Assembly (NCBI GenBank): GCA_025093985.1
Contig: JACAAK010000003.1
Coordinates: forward strand, 992,001-1,056,000
Length of the DNA stretch: 64,000 nucleotides
From: Calvatia gigantea
Taxonomy: Eukaryota > Basidiomycota > Agaricomycetes > Agaricales > Lycoperdaceae
Reading direction: 5' to 3'
Part shown: positions 35,287 through 46,841 of the stretch, piece by piece
Layout of the letters: each line of letters starts with the position of its first letter
How positions within the stretch are numbered: position 1 is the stretch's first letter
Position numbers and translations under genes: made by a program
Notes under the pieces: generated by a model
What the model was told of the DNA's origin: nothing
Seen by the model: the letters and a program-made list of their open reading frames with translations, nothing else
Database searches by the model: none

Positions 35287-36591
35287 TTACTTGTGTTCAC
35301 AATACACCCCATTCAACACCATAACATTCTCGCATCGGTAATGGCACCCAACAGAATGAAGACCCCAACATGCATTTCGCAGCTGCAACTCGGATAAGCC
35401 TGATAAATTGGCAGAATCCCACGCATAATCAACGAGAGGCACGTGTGTTGTCAAGAGAATCCATTGCACGATCTGGAGTGTTGGGGGAGGCACACGCTCC
35501 ATGACGAGGGTGTCAAGTTCATCCAATGCCGAGAGAGGGTGGCCGTTCCTCCCCGTGGGCAAGCGCTTTGCCAGCCGTAAACTGCGTGTAGCTGTCCTAC
35601 TGGCCCAATAGGGCTTTGCGCGCCAACAAAACGGACAATGGCATGGGCATAGGCAAATCGTCCGGCGGAGAAGTCAAGAAGGGACCAAACTTCATCTTCA
35701 GATGGCCCATGGCGTTGTCAGACAATGTTCGCGACTGATTTCCCGAAGTTTGTCCGTTAAATAGAGCAGAATTTCGTCATCAACTTGCCGTAATACGGGG
35801 AGGTCGATTCGTTGAGATACAGACAGTGTCCGGTAGGTCGAATGTTGTAACGATCTTGAGCTCAAGACGGCTGAAAAAAATCCAGCGGAAGGGAATGGTC
35901 CCCGCTCGAGTGGATTCGGCGACAATCTGAATGATGTCGACCTGCGCTTCTACGCAGGGCACGTTCATCAAGCCCATCTATGATGATAACTCGCTCAGCA
36001 ACCTCATTGATTGTGGGGTCAGTGGAAGGGGTGACGAATAAGTCATGAAATTGGTAGGGCAGCGCCTTCTTGACAAGACTTGGTCTGCGGCGGATTTCAC
36101 CATCCAAAAAAGTGCCATACGAATTAAATTTCTCTGAGAGCTGATAACCAATGGAAGTGAAAAACAGGTCAAAGTCGTCTCGGTGATTGGGTCGTGAAAA
36201 GAAGAAGCTTGCACCAATTTTGTCGCCCAGGGCTTCAGCGCAGGACTGTGCAATAGCTGACTTTCCTACGACGGCAGGGCCTTTCAACCACGTCAAGCGC
36301 CCAACTTGGTTGTCACCGTTGATGTTTAGGCCCTACTGCGTCAGCCGCTCGATGTACCCTTTACGTGTTCCAGGATGGCAGGTAGAGGGTAACGTTCCGA
36401 AGAATCGTGAGCGACTCCTGGGATCGAGGCTTCGCGAAGCTCTTTTAGACCTGGAAATGGGTTAATTAGCAAGGTCGTCAATAAAGAGTTTGCCCACCAG
36501 CCCCTTTAGATCCGTCGGACAAGAGGTGGGTCAACTGGGGATTGTTTAGCACAAAGTTGTGGGCGCCTTGAAATAGGGACACGCCTGCATT
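35287..36591 (-). pseudogene. NACHT-domain NTPase, decayed copy 6
   Basis: The N-terminal motif (VSLFQGAHNFVLNNPQ, near 36560) and ELREASIPGVAHDSSERY are recognisable but separated by frame changes. Walker A has lost a glycine: it reads LKGPAVVGKSAIAQSC where all other copies have GPAGVGKS. The blocks ASFFFSRPNHRDD, RVIIIDGLDE, IPFRWIFFSRLELKIVTTF, LDELDTLVMERVPPPTLQIV and DSANLSGLSELQLRNACW follow in several frames. The C-terminal third is missing past about 35287. Truncation, several frameshifts and the P-loop substitution together mark a pseudogene. Confidence 0.85.
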
Positions 36592-38103
36592 AAACATTTA
36601 GATTGTGATGGATTGATGGGCAACACAGTGGTGCCTTCATCATGGATAATCCTGGATAACTACACAGCCGAGGGAACGTATCTACCTGGCTGGCCCCGTA
36701 CTACGCTCACCGCGTCTTGATATCAAGTTAATCCAGGGTTCGTTATCATCATGGTCTTCATAACAGAGTTGAGTCCTTGTGAAACTCTGTGTACCTTAGC
36801 TTCACCGCGTCCCTTTGTATCTTCGCCTTATCCAATACGCAGCCGTCCTGAACCCGGCCTTCCCATAACCTTAGCTGTCCTGTTGGTCGAGGACTCGTTA
36901 ATGGAGGCGGGATTCTGTTACATTCGCTTGCACTTCATCTTTCGCGTCATTCCACAGTCGGACATTAAGTATTTACAGCACCAACTTGTTCATTAGTGAA
37001 TGAGACAGACACAACATACCTGCTCAGCATCACAATGTGCGCAGAGACTGATTAATGCGTAGTATATCATATATCTCTTTACGGGATTATCGAATATGTC
37101 GTTGGCGTTACCTACGAACGAGTGCGACGATATTGGAGGTCTTTATAAGGGACGATATGGGCTGTCAGCTGGGGTGTGAACGCAAAGTGGGGCGAAGGAG
37201 TTTGTGGAACAAAGAGGTCTGGGCTGTAACCGTCGTTCGTTTTGTCGACAAAGGCGAAGACGATTTCTTGAGCAGCCTTACAGATCAGCGGCGAGACTAC
37301 ACCCGCGGATTCTCCGGGTTACACACTCCCTCCTCTGGTGGGCCGGGATCGATCAGTCAAAGAGGCGGTTGAGTCGCATATCTCTTTCTCCGTTCTCTGT
37401 ACTACACCGGGTGGCTTTTTGGCGGACTTTGCTAAATTTTATCCATGTCTAGCACCTTATTTTTTTTGAGCTCAGCTACGATGCGATATCGGGCGGCCTC
37501 GGTCGCACAATTCTCTCGTAGGGATCGGCCGCGGGGAGAGATGCTCCAAAAGAGGGTATCCTCGATACTAACGGGCTCCAATTCTTTGCTTGTGCGTTCC
37601 TTCGCCTTGGTCCCCGATTCTTCCGCAGTCCCAAGCCGTTTTCGCCCGCTCCAAGGTAAGGTGACGGTATTTGTTCAACGCTGTCTCCCACCCTGGAAGT
37701 CAAACTAAATCCAAATTTGGATTTGTAAACAGTGGGCACCCCTTGAAGCTACTGACGTTCGGGCTGTTCCCACTCCAGGGCAGGTACTATCATGAAATTT
37801 CTTGCGTGGAGCGATATGCGCGGCTCCACGGCTAAGGAGCATTTTAAAACCGAGGAGAAATCATCTTGTGAATTTACTCAATCGGAGGGTTATGTCCTGT
37901 CGTGTTTGAGATCCGGGAATGTGAATTGTGGCCAAAATTATACCGCTGTAGGATTGTCCATTGGTACTGAGGAATACCCCTGGACGTGTGAGAAACAAGG
38001 TTTGTTACTGGATTACCGACAAAACTGTTGGAACGGTCTAGGCCCGTTGATGATAGTCCCCAACAAATAAATACCCTCTCAATATAAATAAATGCAACAT
38101 CTT
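36592..38103. other. Intergenic, no gene recognised
   Basis: Open frames at 36751-36996, 37204-37452, 37445-37739 (both strands) and 37792-38070 show no family resemblance and no convincing splice partners. Confidence 0.4.
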
Positions 38104-40668
38104 TCAGAAGTCAGCGAGTGGGTGATTAGGTGTAAATATAGGTAATGGGTGAGCCTCGGTGTTAAACACATATTCTGTACACGGGATCAGCAGTAACTTT
38201 CAGAATAGCCATTTCAAAGACTCACCATCCAGCGGAATCACCCTCTCATCCTCAAATAACAGATAGAGATACTTCAATGTTTCGCTCTATATTAATTATG
38301 AGCAACGTTCAAACCAGAGGCCGAGGAGGAGCGGACATACAAGCCAAAACGTCTCCATCTTGTCATCCTTCCGGGTATTTGCATCATCCACATTCAAAAT
38401 ACTGGCATATCCGCCATCTTCTAAGCGACAATGCTTCTTAATTGACTGGAAGATTTGCCAGCCCATTTTTCGATACCGTAAATCTCCAGTTAGGCGATAA
38501 GCGAGGAAAATCGATTCAACGGTTTCCGGCCGAAGAATGTACCGGGCGTCATAGACTGGCCATGCACCCCGTCTGAAAAATGGAAGAAAGGTTAGTCAAG
38601 AAGTCAAACCCTTAGGCGAACGGACGTGAGATCGGCTACCTTGCTCCCTTGATATACCAATCAGCCTTCATCCTCGCTCCTAGGCGTTGAGCGTCTTCTG
38701 ATGAATAGAAGTATACAATTTCAGGGGAAAGCCCACTGGGAGGTTGGGAAGCAAAAAATCCGCCCAGCGTAAGCGAACCGTCACGGCGTCAACGCATAGC
38801 AGAAATAGGCTCACGTCTCCGTGTTGTGGGTGTCAACACAGGTCTCGACTAACTCGGACCCTGTCCCCCAATCACGTCTTCCAATCCCCGTCAACTGGGA
38901 TTCTTGGGGTGGACGGGAGACTTTTGCGTTATGAGCACCGGTCGTTGTGGCACCGAGCATGAGGGAACCGCCGAGAAAGCATACAAGGTGGTCCTGTTTT
39001 CGTGAGACTGTGTATTTACTATAAAATTTGGATTGGGCACCAGAATGAATGGGTAGCAGGAATAGCGTACTTGTTGGGATCTTGGGAATAAGTTTGCAAC
39101 AATTCCACGGTGAAAGTTAAACCATTTTTGGCGCCCTTGGCGAGAAGTTTGTCATGTATGCCTTGCATTGCTTCGTCGTACATTTCGCGATACACGTGTT
39201 CCGTTTTGTTCTATTACGCGAGTTAAAGTGAGTGTGGACATTAGCTAGAAAAATAAACGCGCACAGTTTGAAGATATTGCTTCCTGATTGAGTGGAGTTA
39301 AAGAGAATCGATATCCGGGGGTAAAGAAGATTACATACAATAGGTATTCATAATAAGAGTCACCACGGGACCCGAGACGAACTTCTGAACCCAAGAAGAC
39401 GCCTGTGTTCGCACTGAGAATTAAAAACCATGAGTCCCGTCCTTGGATTGAGTCGTCAGGAGAACATACTTCATATGTATAGGTACGAGATTTGAAGGTG
39501 GTTTGATGTTCTTCAATACTCTCATAACCTAAACCATTTGTGGTGGTACCATGCACCAGGAAGTCAGAGAAGAAGATCAGGAAGGGAAAACGTAATGCGT
39601 ACCTTTTCTACCTTGTCCCAATAGACGGATTCCCCTGTCGCATGACTGAGGTACCGGAATTCGAGCTGAAGCGTGGTGGCTTCCGCGGTGCTAATAAGGC
39701 CAGCTGAATGTGGGTCATCAACAGCTTGTGACAGCCCAAGGTTCGCCATAGAGAGGGGGAGACCGGATGGGGTGTTGAAAACGGGTAGCATGCGGTCGGC
39801 GAGGTCCTTAGCTTTTTTCAGGTATAGCTGATCCTTGGTCAAGTGGAATATCGAAAGAAGGCCACCAAGAACGCGAATCGTTGTCTAGCATTCAGGATGG
39901 ATCAGAGAACGTGAGAGGGAAAATCCCAACGAGCACCTACCTCGAACGTGTTGAAATTTCCATTACGATCAAACGTATGTTGAGAAGCTATCCAGGACCG
40001 AGCGCGCTTATACTCTTCCTCCAAACCCATGAGATACATAGTATCAATTGCGTCAATTACCATATATCCAATCCCGCCGTGAATAGAGAAGTTGGTCCCG
40101 CGATGGCTAATGGGATGATATTCGTCTGCGCCCATTGCGTCCCGTTCTACAATCGGTTATCCGGGTGAGCTCGTGTGTTCCCGGAGCGAGTCAAATTAGC
40201 TAGACAGACCATACGACAACCATGAATCCTATTGGTATCCGCACGTATATCAGAAAGATGAAGCACGAAAAGTGAAAATCACATACCCTGAAAGCTTCTA
40301 CAATAGCATCTCTCTTTGGTATGTCAGCTCTAGATGCCGACTTTCCTTTCGTAGGTAAAGGTTTCCTAGTTTCCGGGGGGGACAAAAACGGGACATGTAT
40401 GAGTTCATACTAGGTAAATATCGATGCGTCGTGTAAGTGTTGTACCAGTCAAAAAACTAACCCTGCTCACCTGGTAGAGAAGAGCAATGGAAACAAGGGA
40501 TACAATTCCCAAGACGACCTTGTGCAAGGAAACACGTCTTCTCCGCCGCGCTCTATGGGGAAGGTCCTTTTCAGAAGCAGTCAGCGCGGAGCAAAGAACG
40601 GGATTGCGAGCAGACTTCGCGAACATCATTGGCTCGGGCATACGGAAGACCGCTTGCTCCTTCATCGT
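38104..40668 (-). CDS. GH47 class I alpha-1,2-mannosidase (ER/Golgi, type II membrane)
   Basis: GH47 enzymes trim alpha-1,2-linked mannose from N-glycans during maturation and ER quality control. The chosen start (40668) gives a basic stretch (RARRRRRVSLHK), then a single membrane anchor (VVLGIVSLVSIALLYQ), typical of type II Golgi/ER enzymes. Exons then read PKRDAIVEAFR, a 19-nt microexon (40228-40210), ERDAMGADEYHPISHRG and GGIGYMVIDAIDTMYLMGLE. Further on are VLGGLLSIFHLTKDQLYLKK, the catalytic-region motif RLGSRGDSYYEYLLKQY, DHLVCFLGGSLMLGA, YILRPETVESIFLAYRLTGD and FWLSETLKYLYLLFEDE. The C-terminal calcium-site motif is EYVFNTEAHP, and the stop is at 38104. At least ten introns fit. One G seems missing at a splice donor near 39066-39074. 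All GH47 hallmark motifs are present, so activity is expected. Confidence 0.92.
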
Positions 40669-42511
40669 CGTCTGTCCGCCTGTGTCGTAGCGCAGATTCT
40701 TCCATGTCGTAATATTCGGCCATTCGTCGCACAGCACAAGTCTGAAGCAAAGGCCTGCGCGACACGTAGCCAGGTCACACGTCCGTGTCAATAATATGAC
40801 GTTTCCCGAGGTTAGCTGGTGCTACGAAGCTTGGCTAGCTTGATTACTCTTGTCTGGTCACCACAAGGCCCAGAGACGAGTCGAGCCACACAGCGTTGGG
40901 GCCGAACCAGAGTTAGGCGGGGTATTTTCTGAGCAACAATACCCAGCCATTCTGTGAGACGCCCGTGTCTTGCCGTTCCCGCGACTCTTGGTGGGAACTT
41001 TTTCAAAAAAAATTAAAAGGAAAAGAAACTCCTCTCATTGTACTCCCGTAAAACCAGGTAAAATTTCGACCATGAAGGCAAACCACTAACACGAATACTA
41101 CTGCGCTGAAGCTGGTCTGGGACACCTTCCGACTCACCGGAACCACGTGTTATCCGCCCACGCCTGGCTCCGAGTAAAGTCTCGACTATTGGGGCAGGAT
41201 ACCCGCGAATGGCTTCAGCATTCTTCGAGATGTTGAACAACATTCTCCGTCTTCTCCGCTCGTCATCTCCAAGAATATAGTGGCACCAGAATTTTCCTCT
41301 CGACCAGAGTGGGGTTCATTATTCGCGATACATCTCCACACCAACTCTCATCGGGTATCAGGCCCTAATCTATTTGCAACCCGGCCATTTTTACGATGGC
41401 ACGATGGCCGCTCATATTGGGATTACCAGCCTTAACTTTAAGCTGTGTTTCGTAGATCCCAGCTCAAAGGAACAATTTCGAATCGAGGCCGTATCTACAG
41501 CGGAGACTCCTAAGCAACTTGTTTCTTGATTGTTTGGGCCTAATACCGTGCTCAGCCTCCACGAGCGGCAAAACAAGATTTGTACTCTTGACTTCTTTCG
41601 TCAGAAGGCATGCCTGGTCTAGTTTTCTGATTATCACGGCCGGTCGTGACTAAGAACCGATCATCACCGTTTGGAAATGCGAAGCATCTCTGCAGTCGTT
41701 ACCAAGCAATCTCAGGCTCAAGACAAGGCCAATACAAATTTCATTTGATTGGATTCATTTCTTCTTAATATTATGCTACCGCTGGTGTTTGACGTGTCTG
41801 TGACGATGACTTCAAACAAACCCCAAACGCAGGCAAAGAGACAGGCCATTGCCCGACTCTTGGCAGTCTCGGCCGCACGGTTATTGTTTTGTATAGGTCT
41901 AAGAATAGACCTTAGGCATCGCGTCACAACTTACCGGACTTCTTCCCTCAAGCAATCTTCGATGAGCACTCATTATCCTCATTCGTGCTCACGCTGGGTA
42001 TCCAATTGCTTCCAAGCGTTCCAGACAGGGCTATTTTCATAATAGATCGCAACCTCCTGATTCCACAAGAACTGGTTTGCTTGGGCTGTCAGCTGAAGGT
42101 GCTGTTGAATGAAATCTCCTCTCGGTAAATCAGAGGGCTCTTCGGGCTTACGGCCTTCGAAACTTGTAGCATTGGCCATGGATCTCGTGGGACCAGAGAT
42201 TGTGCGCCCTGCTTCTAAGTTCCTTTTCAGGTGAAAGAACGCTGTTGATGCGAAATGTTCGCAAGAGGGGATCTAATGGGAACTACGAGCCGCCAGGAAG
42301 TACCCGTGGATTTTCAGCCCCGTATTCCGGCATACCGCCAAGGCAAGCCGCCAAAGGGAGTAGCGCGGGTCTCCTCAAGACACCTGAGTCTTACAAGTAT
42401 ATATAATGTGCCTATGATAGGTCTGGTTTTCTTCAGTTCAGTTCTCGAGCTCTTCCAACCTCTCCGCTTCTCAACCTCTTTACTTCAAGCTTCACCTACT
42501 AATCATCTATA
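40669..42511. other. Divergent intergenic region
   Basis: No gene is recognised in about 1.8 kb between the divergently transcribed mannosidase and YqcI/YcgG genes. Both promoters should lie here; only one TATA-like element (42398-42406) is evident. Confidence 0.4.
42398..42406 (+). promoter_or_regulatory. TATA box of the YqcI/YcgG-family gene
   Basis: TATATATAA lies 106 nt before the ATG at 42512 and is followed by a pyrimidine-rich leader (CTCTTCCAACCTCTCCGCTT), the usual layout of a well-expressed fungal promoter. Confidence 0.55.
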
Positions 42512-43528
42512 ATGTCCTTCACACTCAACCTTCCTTCCTTCGTCGTTGGCGGTGTCGTCCTCGCCCTTCTCGCGATAGTGGCTTACGACCGCCTCCCTGC
42601 TATGGCTAAGGAAGCCAAAAATAAGGTGTCAGAAGCAAAGGTACGTTGAAAACAGAGCTTTGGACAGAAAGGGAACTGACACCTTCCGTAGGTCGCAGTC
42701 GAGAGGAAGCTACCTTCGACATCTGCTCCCGTGAAAGCCCTCACCAGGTATATACAGTTCGTTGGATGTTTTTGAGGCTATAACTAAACAAACTGGATGG
42801 CAGAGCTCAAGTTACCGAGAAATATCCTGAGGGCACCTGGCAGAGGACCGCCTATGATGATTTCAGCCGCGTCCTTCTCGATGAGGATCTCATCTTCCCC
42901 TGCATCTACGCCACCAAGGGTTACAAGGCCGATAACCAGGTTTACATGTTCATCGACTCTGATGACCTTTCCGATCCTCGCCACATCCGCCAATTGTCTG
43001 ATTGCCTTGCTGAGTACTTGCCAAAAGCTCGCGGCCTGGGCCCCAACACCTCCCTCGTTCTCCTCGCCAAACACAACCCCAACCCACGCTCTGTTGAGGA
43101 GTACAACCAGCTCTTCTGGAAGCTCCTCGACGGTTGCGCCTAAACTCGACAAGAAGCCCTGGCCGAGCAACATCCCCCGCACCATCGACACCGCCAAATG
43201 GTGCTTCTGCTTCGCCGGTGAACCCTTCTTCACCGTCATTCAAACTCCCGGCCACCAAACTCGCCGTACTCGCTTCGCCAAGGGTGTTACCATCGTCTTC
43301 CAGCCCAAGTGGATCTTCGATATCTTGTTCAGCTCTGATGCCAAGCGCGTTGCGGCTCTTAACAAGGTCCGCAGCTTGTTGGTCAAGTACGATCCGATCC
43401 CAGTCAGCCCAGATTTGAAGAACTACGGAGAGCCCGATTCCCGCGAATCCGAGCAATACTTCCTGATGGACGAGAATGTTACCACCGAGTGCCCGCTCGT
43501 GGAATTGTCTCCCTCCGAAGTCCTTTGA
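42512..43528 (+). CDS. YqcI/YcgG-family protein with N-terminal membrane anchor
   Basis: The start MSFTLNLPSFVVGGVVLALL at 42512 contains one hydrophobic segment, so the protein is probably membrane anchored. Introns at 42641-42691 (51 nt) and 42748-42803 (56 nt) join in phase. The body reads VTEKYPEGTWQRTAYDDFSR, LIFPCIYATKGYKADNQVYM, KWCFCFAGEPFFTVIQTPGH, VIFQPKWIFDIL-like, and a C-terminal YDPIPVSPDLKNYG followed by ESEQYFLMDENV. The FCFAGEPFF segment is characteristic of the YqcI/YcgG family, which has no firmly assigned biochemical function. One extra T at about 43138-43143 turns a Lys codon into a stop (WKLLDGCA, then KLDKKPWPSN). Apart from that the frame is continuous. The family call is good; function unknown. 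Confidence 0.82.
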
Positions 43529-44945
43529 GCTTAAAGTAGGTGTATCCCTGATGTTTCATAATTAACTTTACTAACCAAGATTTTACCATCAGGAAAGAGC
43601 GACGCGCGCACGAAATGGGTGTGTTGTCTTAAAGTTTCGATGAAGTTTGAATATAGATATACCCTAGAGTACAAATGATGTTCATTGTCTATCATAAGCA
43701 AAAGCAATATCTTACCTGTATTTTCCTATGCAAATTGCGTAACTCCTGAGATCCCGGCATTTTGCAAAAAATCTAGCACCCCCGATCCCTGAGCAGCGGA
43801 TACATATTTCGGATTCCACTGATGCGCCAGAGGAACCTTCGGGCGCCCTACGTCAAACAAAGAGAAAGCTTCCATAGCGCGGGCTTCCGTTGACCACTCC
43901 AAAGTTCCGTGATTCATGGAAGAGGCTGTTGGACACTCAACACGCTCTCAGTTTGAAGGGCTGTGAGGATCACGCTCCACCCAGGTTCGTACGGCCGCCT
44001 CTTTCCCCTTATGGTGTTGTGGTCTCGTTACCCATGTTTACCCATCGTGGCATAGTCGATGCTCTCCTCGGAGCGAATTTGAAAATGAATATCTCCCCTG
44101 TCGAAACGAATCAAATTAAAAGAATTTGGGCCACGGCTGCAAATCCATGCGGTGTTGCTTCTTCAATGCGCAACATATGAAAATCAATTGCTGCCAGAAC
44201 TTGATTCCACCCAGTCAAATTCGGCTATCAGATCATGTGGAATTTCTCTCCAAGCGCTACTGACCCTGCCTAATTTATGTACCAGTGGTGGTATCGCGTA
44301 TTTTACTTTGGTACGCTATGCCATTGTCCCCCCGCAATATCCCGTATTCCCAACCTGTCGGGGATCGCAGGCTGCCGTTGACCGCCTTTACCATCAGCGG
44401 TCAGTTAGCCTGAGGCTAATAAGAGCCATGCGTTAATCGATCAGGGTCAAGAAATTTACGTCATACTTCACAAATCGGGCAGTAACAGGCAGCAACGTCT
44501 AGGGAAACCTCAACTATTTTTAGTCCATTGCTATCTCCGTTAAGATTGGCAAGGATGATGGCCGCCCCGGAAAACCAAATCACTACCTGGGTGAGGTTGA
44601 ATCTGGTGCGAGAGACGTTGTTACGGCATAAATCTTGAGCACGCTTTGAAACTCCCCGATAGCTCCTGCGACACCCACGGATACCTGAAGTAGCCAATGT
44701 CTCGCTTCACCCAGGTGGGTTTGCTGTGCCACGGGGATGTGGTCCTGTATGGATATTGACTTCTTCTGAAACCCGTGACACCAAGCTCACAAATTATTCT
44801 TGTTTACTGGTCCTTGTGAGTACTCGAGTCCCGATGTGGTGCCACAGTATCGATAACTTAACTGGGAGCCTGTGACTTTGTAACCCAGGTATCCGATACC
44901 ATATAGGACCTACAACCAAACATTGCTTGACTACCGCCTCACACT
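43529..44945. other. Intergenic, no gene recognised
   Basis: The first 150 nt are the likely 3' UTR of the YqcI/YcgG-family gene. The remaining short frames show no family features. Confidence 0.4.
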
Positions 44946-45683
44946 ATGTCCGCACCATTCACACTTGTCGGAACTCCCTACTCTACCTTCACCCGTACCA
45001 TTGCGTTGGGTTTACAACACAAGGGACTGAAATACGACCAAACCCCCACCACACCACACGCAGACCTTGCTAAACGTTACCATCCAGTTTGGATTCTTGC
45101 CAACTCTCGTGATACACGAAATCGATGGCAAGAAAGTCAATGACATCCTTCTGAGGGAGAGCCATGCTATCGTGAGGTTCATCGATCGCATCGCCCCCAA
45201 GCCTAGCCTTCACCTCGCTCCAGGCGAAGGAAGTGTTGCCATCGAGGAAAAGATGTGGGAGGTCGTTAGCCTGATCGCATTCTTGGGTAAGACAGAACCA
45301 TTGTATGATCTCCCACTATTGAAAGTGAAATTACAGGTTTCCCCACCGTCGAGTATGGAGTTGTGAAACCACGAGTGCAGGCCATCGATGAGGGCAAACC
45401 CTCCGATGCAGAAGTTAGAGCTCAAATTAAGGAGGGCGTAGAAAAGTTACGGAACTACCTTGGTGTCATTGAGTCCTTGATGGCTCCGGCGGGGTTCGCG
45501 TTCGGATCCAAGCCGACCTGGGCAGATTTTTTCCTCTACCCTTTGCTAGCCGATCTCAGGATGATCCCTGAGTGGAAAGAACTTGCGACTCCCCGGATTG
45601 TGCAGTGGATTGAGAAGGTTGACGAGCTTCCGGCAGCAGATGCTACGAAGCCTGGAACGCTCTCTGCTGGGGCGCGTCCTTGA
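44946..45683 (+). CDS. Glutathione S-transferase
   Basis: GSTs conjugate glutathione to electrophiles or act as peroxidases and isomerases in the cytosol. The N-terminal thioredoxin-like half starts MSAPFTLVGTPYSTFTRTIA, with Ser/Thr residues at the usual activating position. It continues with LAKRYHPFGFLPTLVIHEID and RESHAIVRFIDRIAPKPSLH; ESHAI is the glutathione-binding Glu-Ser motif. One intron (about 45287-45336) joins AFLG to FPTVEYGVVKPRVQAIDEGK. The C-terminal helical half contains TWADFFLYPLLADLRMI and ends AGARP at 45683. An extra base at about 45086-45088 (HP-FGFLP) breaks the frame. Full length is about 230 residues, normal for the family. The subclass is not assigned. Confidence 0.87.
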
Positions 45684-46841
45684 CTCAGCACCGTTAGAAA
45701 ATAGTGGTTCAATACAGAGTTCCAAGTTCTGCCTCAGTAGCCCAAATGTAAAGTCCACACATTTCGCTGGCACCACCTCGGCTTTTTGACGTTAGATGAC
45801 TTGTGAACTGAACTCAGAAAGTAACCCACCGACGTTCACCGTGATTGTCAACAGTCGACATCGGTTTTCTTCCCCTCAGTAGAAGTGTGTGTTGCGAAGT
45901 ACTTTCTCGCAACAAGAGCACAATATGTATGCGAAAACAATACAAGGCGGTCTTATTTTTGGCCTTCATTAACTGGTCAACCACAATCCGTCAATTTGTG
46001 CACAATTAATCTCGCTTGTTTAGCCACCCAACGAAGCCACATGTCCCACACATCTTTCCAGAGGCGGCGGGGAGTTTCAATTGAGTCGTGAGCTCAAGGT
46101 ACCGAGTACCTATCACGGAAGTCCCACCAGAAATACTGTACACCAGCGCTTCCTACTTGACGCATGACCCACGCATCAAGTAGGAAGCGCTCAAAGCCTA
46201 AAATTCTTTCAACAACGTAAGTCATATTTCCAGTTGGTCCATCAACCCTTTCTTAACATATGGTGCATGCCGTTGTGAATGTATCGGTTAGTGCGCCTAC
46301 CTTGCAGGCGCAACAACGCATCTTTCAAGAAGCTGTTACCGATGCTCAAACCAAGCAGATCCGAGGCATGAATCAATTTAATTGCCTTACCGTCCTTGGC
46401 GTTATTGGCTGCTTACATATCCGTCCTGCGAAAATGTCGTCAGGCTGTAGTATCAAACCTGCCAATTTGGCCGTTCTTTTTCCTGTGCTCAACGCATACG
46501 GTATTACCGCTCTGCGACTCATTGATGATTTTCAAAGGCAAAATCAGAAAAATCAGAATGACCTCTTGAAATGAGGCACTCCAGGCCCAATAGGTATCCG
46601 CCTTAGTATGAATCACTAACCTGGACCATGTGCTTTCCGCTTGTCTGTTCTTTGGCAACTTTCGGAGAATCGAAGAAGCGGGGGCGCCAACGGATACCAT
46701 ATGGAGGCGAACTACACGATCCTGGTTGCAATGTCATGTTTTATGGCGAATTGAGTTGGAAAGCTATATTATGGCCTACCTTGTGTCTGGCGGTTTTACC
46801 AGCATCCTCTTCTTAGGTCTTGTCCACTCACGGTCTTGAAG
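45684..46841. other. Intergenic with a long hairpin
   Basis: No recognised gene. A plus-strand frame of 104 codons (46260-46574) has coding-like composition but no family match. A perfect 16-bp inverted repeat lies at 46145-46191. Confidence 0.4.
46145..46191. repeat. Perfect 16-bp inverted repeat (hairpin)
   Basis: AGCGCTTCCTACTTGA (46145-46160) is exactly complementary to TCAAGTAGGAAGCGCT (46176-46191) across a 15-nt loop. It lies between the GST and catalase genes, about 460 nt past the GST stop. It could be a structured RNA, a protein-binding palindrome or a small mobile-element end. Confidence 0.7.
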
